Assembly: GCF_002379585.1 (NCBI RefSeq)
Contig: NZ_DFUE01000055.1
Span: 1 to 5,712, forward strand
From: Pseudomonas sp. UBA4194
GTDB taxonomy: Bacteria > Pseudomonadota > Gammaproteobacteria > Pseudomonadales > Pseudomonadaceae
DNA length: 5,712 bases
Direction of reading: 5' to 3'
Shown piece by piece: positions 1-5,589 of this stretch (position 1 is the stretch's first letter; each line of letters opens with the position of its first letter). The notes under the pieces are model-generated. The model was not told the origin of the DNA. It searched no databases and was given only the letters and a program-made list of their open reading frames with translations. The position numbers were made by a program, and so were the translations under genes.

Positions 1-53
1 GGGGTGAGGGGACCATTCACAGCAGCTCTCAACCCCATTTACATATCAACCGT

Positions 54-989
54 TCAAAGCTTCGCCTTCACCGCCCCCAACGCGTCTTTGCCATCCAAAG
101 TCTTCACCCCCTCCAGCCATTTCTCCAGCACTGCCGGATTGGCCTTCAGCCAGGCCTTGGCCGCGTTGGCGTTGCTTGTCTTGTTGTTGGCCACATCGGC
201 CATGATGCTGTTCTCCATCTCCTGGGTGAACACCAGATTGCTGAACAGCTTGCCGGTGTTCGGGCAACTCTGGGCATAACCATTGCGAGTCAGGGTGTGC
301 ACGGTGCCGGTCGAGCCGAAGTACTTCTCGCCCCCGGTGAGGTAATGCAGGCCCTTGATCTGCACGTTCATCGGGTGCGGCGTCCAGCCCAGGAACACCA
401 CGAAGTCCTTCTTCTTCACATTGCGATTGACCTCGGCCAGCATGGCCTGCTCGCTGGATTCGACCAGTTTCCAGTCACCCAGGCCAAACTCATTCTTCTT
501 GATGATCTCGGCCAGCGACAGATTGGCTGGAGCCCCCGCACCGATGCCGTAGATCTTCTTGCCGAACTGGTCGGCGTGTTTGTTCAGGTCGGCGAAATCT
601 TTCACTCCGGCCTCGTAGACGTAATCCGGTACCGCCAGGGTGAACTCGGTGCCATCGAGGTTCTTGGCGTACTGCACCACATCGCCATTGGCCACGAACT
701 TGTCGTAGAAACCCTGTTGGGCAGGCATCCAGTTGCCCAGGAAGACATCCACTTTGCCATCCTTGAGGCCGCCGTAGGTGATCGGTACCGCCAGGGTGTC
801 GACCTTGGCCTTGTAGCCCATGCCATCGAGCAGCACGCCGGTGATGGCATTGGTCGCGGCAATGTCGCTCCAGCCGGGATCGGCCATCTTCACCGTCGCG
901 CAACTGGACTCATCGGCAAACGCCGTGGCACTGGCCATGGCCAACAGGCCGGCGGTCAGGGCTGTGGATATCTTCATCGTGACCTTCAT
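54..989 (-). CDS. choX: Periplasmic choline-binding protein of an ABC transporter (ChoX-like)
   Basis: Predicted 311-aa substrate-binding protein of the glycine betaine/choline (OpuAC-type) ABC family, acting in the periplasm to deliver choline to a membrane permease. Residues 1-25 form a signal peptide (Lys-rich start, hydrophobic core, cleavage after A-F-A before D26). Aromatic residues fitting a quaternary-ammonium cage are visible: W40 with D42 (PGWSD), W87 (GNWMP) and W202 (GWTPHP). As I recall, Sinorhizobium ChoX uses W43/D45, W90 and W205, a constant offset of three. C30 and C242 could form a disulfide. The chosen ATG has a GAGGGG ribosome site 8 nt upstream; a second ATG at 977 (MKIST) is also possible and keeps the signal peptide. 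It lies 41 nt after betC on the same strand, so co-transcription is likely. The permease and ATPase genes are not in the window. Substrate is inferred from family and context. Confidence 0.9.
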   Translation of the reverse strand: MKVTMKISTALTAGLLAMASATAFADESSCATVKMADPGWSDIAATNAITGVLLDGMGYKAKVDTLAVPITYGGLKDGKVDVFLGNWMPAQQGFYDKFVANGDVVQYAKNLDGTEFTLAVPDYVYEAGVKDFADLNKHADQFGKKIYGIGAGAPANLSLAEIIKKNEFGLGDWKLVESSEQAMLAEVNRNVKKKDFVVFLGWTPHPMNVQIKGLHYLTGGEKYFGSTGTVHTLTRNGYAQSCPNTGKLFSNLVFTQEMENSIMADVANNKTSNANAAKAWLKANPAVLEKWLEGVKTLDGKDALGAVKAKL

Positions 990-1030
990 GCGTACTTCCC
1001 CTCAGAACACTTCGGTTATTGGCAGGAAAT

Positions 1031-2542
1031 TCAATGGCCGGGTTGTGGGTACCGTGCCTTGCGCTCCAGGTCGTCGAGGTCGATATGGTTGCGCATGTAT
1101 TGCTGACTGGCATCCACCAGCGGCTGGTGGTCCCAGCTCTTCAGCTTGCCTTGGGTCAATGCGCCGGCTACGAAGCGACGGCGGCGCTGACTGGCGAGCA
1201 CCTGTTGGTGTATCGCATCGATGTCCCATTTACTGCGGGCTTCGCTCAAGAAAGCGTCGAACAGCGCCCTGTGCGAGGGTGACTGGCTCAGGTCCTCGCG
1301 TTCCTGTGGATCGTTGCTCAGATCGAATAGTAGGCAAGGGTCGCGCTCGCTGTAGATAAATTTCATCGCGCCACGGCGAATCATCATCAGCGGGCTGTTG
1401 GTGCCTTCGGCCATGTATTCGCCGAATACCTCGTCGTGACCGCCCTCACCCTGCAGGTGTGGAACCAGCGAGCGGCCATCCAGGGGCAGGCCCGCTTCCA
1501 GCTCGCCACCGGCCAGCTCGACGAAAGTGGGCAGCAGGTCGGCGGTGGATACTGCCGCCTGCACTCGCCCCGCCTTGAACTGGCCGGGTGCGCAGACCAG
1601 CATCGGCACCCGGGCCGACATCTCGAACCAGTGCATCTTGTACCAGAGGCCGCGCTCGCCGAGCATGTCGCCATGGTCCCCGGAGAACACGATGATGGTG
1701 TCGTCGGCCAACCCGGTGTCTTCCAGGGTCTGCAGCAGCTTGCCGACGTTGTGATCGATGTAGCTGCACGCGCCGAAATAGGCACGGCGCGCGTCACGGA
1801 TCTTGTTCTGCGGCAGCGGTTTGTCCCACAGGTCATAGACCTTGAGCAGGCGCTGGGAGTGCGGGTCCAGTTCATCCTGGGCCGGCACGTTGGCGGGCAA
1901 CGGAATGTCCTCGTCGCGGTACAGGTCCCAGAACGGTTTGGGAATGGTATAGGGGTCGTGAGGGTGGGTCATGGAAACGGTCAGACAGAACGGCTGGTCG
2001 CCATCCTCGCGAATGTGGTCGAACAGGTACTGCTGAGCCTTGAACACCACCTCTTCATCGAAATCCAGCTGGTTGGTGCGCACGCAAGGGCCGGCCTGCA
2101 GCACCGAGGACATGTTGTGGTACCAGGTGGGCCGCACGTCCGGCTCGTCCCAGTTCACCGCCCAACCGTAGTCGGCGGGGTAGATATCGCTGGTCAGGCG
2201 CTCTTCATAGCCATGCAACTGATCAGGGCCGCAAAAATGCATCTTGCCCGACAGCGCCGTGCGATAGCCCAACCGCCGCAGGTAGTGCGCGTAGGTCGGC
2301 ACATCCGCCGGAAAGTCGGCCGCGTTGTCGTAGGCGCCGATCTTGCTGGGCAATTGCCCGCTGACCAGGGTGAAGCGCGAGGGCGCGCACAGCGGACTGT
2401 TGCAATAGGCCGCGTCGAAGACCACCCCGGTCTCGGCCAGACGGCTGAGGTTGGGCAGCTTGATAGGGGACGGCGCGTAGAACGGCAGCAGGGGCGCTGC
2501 CATCTGATCGGCCATGATGAAAAGAATGTTCTTGCGCTTCAT
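1031..2542 (-). CDS. betC: Choline sulfatase
   Basis: 503-aa type I sulfatase that hydrolyses choline-O-sulfate to choline and sulfate in the cytoplasm; choline then enters glycine-betaine synthesis and catabolism. The sulfatase signature C52-A-P-S-R56 followed by S-G (61-62) is intact; C52 should be converted to formylglycine. Metal and active-site candidates are D12 (MADQ), K100/H102 (GKMH), H193-P-H195-D (THPHDP) and D289/H290 (SGDHGD). The C-terminal part from about 447, with SQRRRR, DASQQYMRNH and a terminal ARYP, matches the choline-sulfatase-specific C-terminal extension. Length is normal for the family and no signal peptide is present. The start MKRKNILF at 2542 is chosen because sulfatases of this family begin just before the first beta strand. 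Its ribosome site is weak (TGAG), and in-frame ATGs at 2560 and 2632 exist. It heads a likely operon with choX and is divergent from its probable regulator. Confidence 0.96.
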   Translation of the reverse strand: MKRKNILFIMADQMAAPLLPFYAPSPIKLPNLSRLAETGVVFDAAYCNSPLCAPSRFTLVSGQLPSKIGAYDNAADFPADVPTYAHYLRRLGYRTALSGKMHFCGPDQLHGYEERLTSDIYPADYGWAVNWDEPDVRPTWYHNMSSVLQAGPCVRTNQLDFDEEVVFKAQQYLFDHIREDGDQPFCLTVSMTHPHDPYTIPKPFWDLYRDEDIPLPANVPAQDELDPHSQRLLKVYDLWDKPLPQNKIRDARRAYFGACSYIDHNVGKLLQTLEDTGLADDTIIVFSGDHGDMLGERGLWYKMHWFEMSARVPMLVCAPGQFKAGRVQAAVSTADLLPTFVELAGGELEAGLPLDGRSLVPHLQGEGGHDEVFGEYMAEGTNSPLMMIRRGAMKFIYSERDPCLLFDLSNDPQEREDLSQSPSHRALFDAFLSEARSKWDIDAIHQQVLASQRRRRFVAGALTQGKLKSWDHQPLVDASQQYMRNHIDLDDLERKARYPQPGH

Positions 2543-2656
2543 CGGCTCAGGGCATTCCATAGTCGAGATTAATGCGAGATTGCTCAGCCACAGGATGCAG
2601 CCCATGCCAATGCCGGTAAAGCCCGCGACCAATAATGCCTAGGATAAGTGCAGCTT
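2543..2656. promoter_or_regulatory. Divergent betC / LysR-regulator control region with repeated motifs
   Basis: This 114-nt gap must hold the promoters of both divergent genes and, by analogy with other LysR systems, the regulator's binding site. The heptamer CGAGATT occurs twice as a direct repeat (2564-2570 and 2575-2581), start-to-start 11 bp, which places both copies on one face of the helix. The hexamer AATGCC occurs at 2609-2614 and 2634-2639, as AATGCG at 2571-2576, and inverted as GGCATT at 2551-2556. GCATT (2552-2556) and AATGC (2571-2575) form an inverted repeat 14 nt apart. I see no convincing -35/-10 pair on either strand, so exact promoter positions are not assigned. The operator role is inference. 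Confidence 0.55.
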
Positions 2657-3601
2657 ATGTATGAAAGCCTCGCAGACCTTTCTCTGGACCTGTTGCGCAG
2701 CTTCGAGGCAGCGGCTCGGCTGCGCAGTTTCACCGCGGCGGCCGTGGAACTGGGCACTACCCAGCCAGCCATCAGCCAGCAGATCAAACGGCTGGAAGTA
2801 CAACTGGCCACGCGGCTGTTCGACCGCATCTACCGCGGTATCGAACTGACCGATGCGGGCTATACGCTGTTCGAAGCCGTTCAGGGAGGGCTGCGGACCA
2901 TCGACGATGGGCTCGGCCTGATCACCACCCAGACCCACCATGAAGTGCTCCAGGTCTCCACCGACTTCGCCTTCGCGGCGTACTGGCTGATGCCCCGACT
3001 GCACCGCTTCCACCAGGCTTATCCACAGGTGGATGTCAGCCTGGTTACCAGCGAACGCAGCCACGCCATGCTTGGCCCCGATATCGATGTAGCGGTGCTG
3101 TTCGGCGACGGTCGCTTTCGCCAGGGCGAGAGCCATTGGCTGTTCAATGAAGAAGTGTTTCCAGTGTGCAGCCCGCGTCTGCTCGACGGACGCCCCCTGC
3201 CACTGCCCCTGGACGCGCTGCTCGAACTGCCGCTGCTGCACCTGCGTGGCGAAACCAGCAGCCAGTGGTTCAACTGGGCCGGGGTGTTCCGCGCCCTGCA
3301 CATCCCCAGCGCCCCGGCATCGGGGCAACTGCGTTTCGACAACTACACCCTGCTGATCCAGGCCGCGATCGCCGGACAGGGTGTCGCTATCGGCTGGCGG
3401 CATCTGGTGGATGCCCTGCTCGAGCAGCAATTGCTGTGTCGGCCTATAGACAGCACTGCGGCTTCGGCATTGGGTTATTACGTGGTAGTGCCACAGCGCA
3501 AGCGCAGGGGACAGATGGTCCAGAGGTTTCTGGATTGGGTGTTGCAGGAGCAAGGGGGGCGCTTATCAAGCTATTCCTACGAAACAGTCGGAAAAGGCTG
3601 A
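2657..3601 (+). CDS. LysR-type regulator of choline-sulfate utilisation
   Basis: 314-aa LysR-type transcriptional regulator. The winged helix-turn-helix occupies about residues 8-70: LDLLRSFEAAARLRSFTAAA, then TTQPAISQQIKRLE (34-47) as turn and recognition helix, and the family's F-D-R-x-x-R-G-I-x-L-T-D-A-G wing. An effector-binding domain follows from about residue 92 to 300. Divergent placement next to betC and choX matches the choline-sulfate utilisation regulator of pseudomonads, so it probably senses choline or choline sulfate and activates betC-choX; the ligand is inference. Start choice: ATG at 2657 gives MYESLADLSLDLL, the usual beginning as I recall it. An in-frame GTG at 2648 adds three residues, but AGGA (2641-2644) is only 3 nt before it; the same AGGA is 12 nt before the ATG, so the start is not certain. 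No terminator hairpin is visible after the stop. Confidence 0.9.
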   Translation: MYESLADLSLDLLRSFEAAARLRSFTAAAVELGTTQPAISQQIKRLEVQLATRLFDRIYRGIELTDAGYTLFEAVQGGLRTIDDGLGLITTQTHHEVLQVSTDFAFAAYWLMPRLHRFHQAYPQVDVSLVTSERSHAMLGPDIDVAVLFGDGRFRQGESHWLFNEEVFPVCSPRLLDGRPLPLPLDALLELPLLHLRGETSSQWFNWAGVFRALHIPSAPASGQLRFDNYTLLIQAAIAGQGVAIGWRHLVDALLEQQLLCRPIDSTAASALGYYVVVPQRKRRGQMVQRFLDWVLQEQGGRLSSYSYETVGKG

Positions 3602-3661
3602 TGGTAGGGTAGAGCGCACGGCAGGTAGGTTTCAGTCTTTTGAATTCCTGGGGTTGAGAAG

Positions 3662-4129
3662 ATGCTTCGATACACCATCCTCGCTGCCGGCGCCGGACTT
3701 TTGATAGGTTGCCACGTGCCTGTCCTGCGCGACGACTTTACCCAAATGCCCAATGATGTCTTTACAGAAACCACGCTTCGCATCTATCAGCACGCCTATG
3801 TCCCCGAGCTGGACATGGCGCTCGGTCACGACATTGCGCAACGCTTTTTCAAGCATCCGAGCCAGGCAGCCTTGATCAATTATTTTCAATCGAACGGCGG
3901 CCAATGCGTCATGGACGGGGCGGAAGAAAAAAATAAAATGTTGTGTCAGGTCACTAGAAGTTGGCATTACCGAAGTGTCGGTTACTTCAACAGCCCTTAT
4001 GACCGGTGCGTCCCTCATTTGCTGCTGATCTATAATTTTATATATGAAAATTCCATTCCTGATACCGCATTCTGGCGGCTGCAGTCTTTCAACGCTACGC
4101 AGGAAGATCGCTGCACACCTCGATATTAA
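3662..4129 (+). CDS. Small predicted lipoprotein, function unknown
   Basis: 155-aa protein that I do not recognise. The N-terminus is a short lipoprotein signal: R3, a hydrophobic stretch, and a lipobox L-L-I-G-C with lipidated Cys17. Position +2 is His, not Asp, so outer-membrane sorting is plausible. The mature part has four more cysteines (C82, C95, C116, C151), enough for two periplasmic disulfides, and is otherwise a compact mixed domain rich in aromatics (VGYFNSPYDRC, LLLIYNFIYEN). Translation starts at ATG 3662 after a poor ribosome site (GGGG, then GAGAAG right against the start). The stop lies 20 nt before the next gene's start, so the two are very likely an operon. Composition is AT-rich, including an A-rich run near 3925 and a TATAATTTTATATATG stretch at 4031-4046, unlike the choline genes. 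It might be a partner or immunity protein of the downstream product; that is speculation from arrangement only. Confidence 0.8.
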   Translation: MLRYTILAAGAGLLIGCHVPVLRDDFTQMPNDVFTETTLRIYQHAYVPELDMALGHDIAQRFFKHPSQAALINYFQSNGGQCVMDGAEEKNKMLCQVTRSWHYRSVGYFNSPYDRCVPHLLLIYNFIYENSIPDTAFWRLQSFNATQEDRCTPRY

Positions 4130-4143
4130 TGCTGGTTAAAGGA

Positions 4144-4149
4144 TGTTTC
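4144..4149 (+). promoter_or_regulatory. Spacer of the strong ribosome binding site that fixes the downstream start
   Basis: AAAGGA at 4138-4143 lies 6 nt before ATG 4150; the marked bases are the spacer between them. An earlier in-frame ATG at 4129 overlaps the lipoprotein stop (TAATG) and has no purine-rich site at proper distance. The site therefore favours 4150 as the true start, with expression possibly helped by translation of the upstream gene. Confidence 0.7.
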
Positions 4150-5019
4150 ATGAACGGTAATTTTTCTATAGAAGCGCGCTCTCACAATATAGCTGGCCTA
4201 TGGAGCCATAATTATTGGGTGCTTCGCGATCAAGGCGGCAGGGTAGTTGCAGAACTGCATGGCCTAGCGACCGACAGGTACACCGGAAAGCCTGTAGCCG
4301 TAGGGACTTCCGAGCGTCATTCGCTACGGGCATGGCACTTCATCTCCGCTCAGGACGCCCATGCGATCGGACTTGCTTATGAAAATACACATAAGGACAG
4401 CGGGCTGTACAGAGACGGCCAGTTAAGTAAAGTAGTGATTTCTGCACCGGCCACGGATGTGCTTCCCCGCTGGAGAGCCGCGGTTAAGACAATCGCGTAC
4501 ATCAATAAAATGAATCTCGATTACCCGCCAGGTGGTTTCAAAATTCTGGGGCGTACGCGAAATAGCAACTCCATGTTTACAACGTTTGCTGATCTTATGG
4601 GTGTCGGGCGTCATAGTTTTTGGGGGGTATTTGAACCCGGCATCTCGAACCCTGTTCTCTACGAAGATCAAGTTGAAGGTCTCCAAGGCTTATCTGGAGA
4701 ATTTTGGGACGGGGAGCCATACGCTCCCTCTTCAATGTATCGCCCGCCTGTTCCTGACCAGCGCTTTGCGGCAGCTCATACATCAGGTCAATCTGCGCCG
4801 GCACCGCAAGCTCAAAGTCAGCCGACGGCAACTGTCATGTTTCCAGACACCCCACGACCTATCGACTCGACATGGGCATGGCAATCTGAAAGGGCGCCGT
4901 ACTACGGCAGCGCATCCCACTCGACGCCCCCGGTGATGTTTCCCACTGACGCGGGGCATGTGGATATTCCCTATATTGAATATAGGGACGCTTCCGGAGT
5001 TCGGCATCGCTATCCTTGA
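4150..5019 (+). CDS. Uncharacterised 289-aa protein with N-terminal His/Asn-rich domain and disordered tail
   Basis: I cannot name its family. No signal peptide or membrane segment is seen. Residues 9-40 read as two beta strands around G-L-W-S-H20-N-Y-W-V-L-R-D and V-V-A-E-L-H37-G-L-A-T-D-R. A W-H-F motif follows (62-64), then a probable helix (105-121), then R-N-S-N-S (137-141) leading into a helix (MFTTFADLMGVG). An early His-containing strand followed by N-[S/C]-x-x at a helix start resembles permuted papain-fold/NlpC-P60-like (LRAT-type) enzymes, with Ser where Cys is expected; this is a weak fold guess. From about 190 the protein is Pro/Ser/Gln-rich and probably disordered, with V-M-F-P at 229-232 and again at 262-265, ending in an aromatic/Arg-rich segment. 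It is paired with a lipoprotein gene 20 nt upstream and followed by a terminator. AT-rich composition suggests acquisition. A secreted or T6SS-type effector is possible, but no secretion gene is nearby. Confidence 0.8.
   Translation: MNGNFSIEARSHNIAGLWSHNYWVLRDQGGRVVAELHGLATDRYTGKPVAVGTSERHSLRAWHFISAQDAHAIGLAYENTHKDSGLYRDGQLSKVVISAPATDVLPRWRAAVKTIAYINKMNLDYPPGGFKILGRTRNSNSMFTTFADLMGVGRHSFWGVFEPGISNPVLYEDQVEGLQGLSGEFWDGEPYAPSSMYRPPVPDQRFAAAHTSGQSAPAPQAQSQPTATVMFPDTPRPIDSTWAWQSERAPYYGSASHSTPPVMFPTDAGHVDIPYIEYRDASGVRHRYP
4968..4988. repeat. Perfect palindrome near the 3' end of the uncharacterised gene
   Basis: A 9-bp perfect inverted repeat (TCCCTATAT / ATATAGGGA) with a 3-nt TGA loop lies inside the coding sequence, encoding the I-P-Y-I-E-Y-R segment, about 30 nt before the stop codon. 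It could form an mRNA hairpin or be a protein-binding palindrome. No T-tract follows, so it is not an intrinsic terminator. Confidence 0.6.
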
Positions 5020-5027
5020 GATGAGCC

Positions 5028-5058
5028 GCGAAGTGCTGATCGCACTCGCTTGAGTTTT
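5028..5058 (+). terminator. Likely intrinsic terminator of the lipoprotein / 289-aa gene pair
   Basis: Starting 9 nt after the stop codon, GCG-A-AGTGC (5028-5036) pairs with GCACT-CGC (5042-5049) around a TGATC loop, giving an 8-bp stem with one bulged A. It is followed directly by the T-rich TTGAGTTTT (5050-5058). The position right after the gene and before the next promoter region supports a Rho-independent terminator. The T-tract is interrupted, so strength is uncertain. Confidence 0.5.
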
Positions 5059-5078
5059 CAGCACACCTCGCTGCTGAA
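5057..5078. promoter_or_regulatory. Inverted repeat upstream of the DOPA-dioxygenase-like gene
   Basis: TTCAGCA (5057-5063) and TGCTGAA (5072-5078) are perfect 7-bp inverted copies with 8 nt between them, 36 nt before the GTG start. A TATGCT hexamer (5082-5087) just after could act as a -10 element, but no good -35 is placed in front of it. The repeat may be an operator or simply part of the transcript leader; the role is inference. Confidence 0.3.
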
Positions 5079-5114
5079 CGGTATGCTGGTAGCCTACAAA
5101 TCAGGAGCGTCCTC

Positions 5115-5447
5115 GTGACCAACATCTCCGGCTACCACGCCCATCTCTACTACGACGCCACCACTCTCCCCCAGGCCCGCGCTATTTGTGAAGAAGCTGC
5201 GCGGGTACTGCCTGTGCAGATGGGGCGCTTGCACGAACGGCCGGTAGGCCCGCATCCGGATTGGAGTTGCCAGCTGGCGTTCGCGGCGGATGCGCTGAAT
5301 GACGTACTGCCCTGGTTGGCGATGAATCGCCAGGGGCTGGTGGTGTTTCTACATCCGCTGACGGGAAATGAGTTGGCAGATCACCGGGATCATGCGGTGT
5401 GGATGGGGGCGGTGCGGCCGTTGAAGCTGGAATTGTTCGGAGGTTAG
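5115..5447 (+). CDS. DOPA 4,5-dioxygenase family protein
   Basis: 110-aa single-domain protein of the DOPA 4,5-dioxygenase family, small cytoplasmic non-heme proteins related to plant and fungal betalain-type extradiol dioxygenases. Family marks are visible in order: G-Y-H8-A-H10-L-Y-Y near the N-terminus, V-G-P-H47-P, F-L-H80-P-L-T-G, and L-A-D-H90-R-D-H93-A-x-W-M-G near the C-terminus. The histidines are candidate Fe(II) ligands. Length is normal for bacterial members. The bacterial substrate is generally not known, so enzyme activity on DOPA should not be assumed. The start is GTG, supported by AGGAG (5103-5107) with 7 nt spacing; no other start fits as well. It stands alone, separated from the upstream cassette by a probable terminator and followed by the REP pair. 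It returns to the GC-rich, Pseudomonas-like composition of the choline genes. Confidence 0.92.
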   Translation: MTNISGYHAHLYYDATTLPQARAICEEAARVLPVQMGRLHERPVGPHPDWSCQLAFAADALNDVLPWLAMNRQGLVVFLHPLTGNELADHRDHAVWMGAVRPLKLELFGG

Positions 5448-5489
5448 GTCGGCGAGGGGCACAGGCTTTGTTGAGGCCGCGGGGACGCT

Positions 5490-5565
5490 TTCGCGGCTGT
5501 ACGCCGCTCCTACAGGGATCTGCGGGGAGGCGGATCTCCTTGTAGGAGCGGCGTACAGCCGCGAA
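5490..5565. repeat. Inverted pair of REP sequences (BIME-like)
   Basis: Two 25-bp arms (5490-5514 and 5541-5565) are perfect reverse complements, separated by 26 nt. Read outward from the centre each arm contains GTAGGAGCGG followed by CGTACAGCCGCGAA, so each unit also folds on itself (GCGGC with GCCGC). This GTAG-headed small hairpin is the typical REP form of Pseudomonas that is mobilised by RAYT transposases. The spacer holds GGATCT twice (5516-5521 and 5532-5537). The element sits 42 nt after the dioxygenase-family gene and 24 nt from the RAYT remnant. Transcribed, it would form a very stable hairpin and could stop or protect the 3' end of the dioxygenase mRNA. Confidence 0.92.
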
Positions 5566-5589
5566 GAGGCCATCCTTGGCTACGCATGA

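Noticed and set aside
1..53. GGGGTGAG and the CTCAACCCC at 28-36 could pair as a hairpin after the choX stop
   Set aside because: Imperfect, with a bulge and a loop of about 19 nt and no T-tract on the minus strand; not strong enough to call a terminator. Nothing else is recognised in these bases.
297..1106. Open frame on the plus strand opposite choX
   Set aside because: Shadow of choX, which has signal peptide and binding-site residues on the other strand; the product has low-complexity His/Gly/Leu content.
1436..2572. Long open frame on the plus strand opposite betC
   Set aside because: Antisense shadow of a high-GC gene: the product is His/Val/Arg/Gln-rich without any family likeness, and betC is unmistakable.
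2639..3553. Long open frame on the minus strand opposite the LysR regulator
   Set aside because: Antisense shadow; the plus strand encodes a complete LysR protein with HTH and effector domain.
3602..3661. Search for a terminator or promoter between the LysR gene and the lipoprotein gene
   Set aside because: No stable stem with T-tract and no clear -35/-10 pair is visible in these 60 nt.
4532..4936. Second plus-strand frame inside the 289-aa gene
   Set aside because: No ribosome site and no recognisable domain; the main frame has a strong ribosome site, an operon partner and a terminator.
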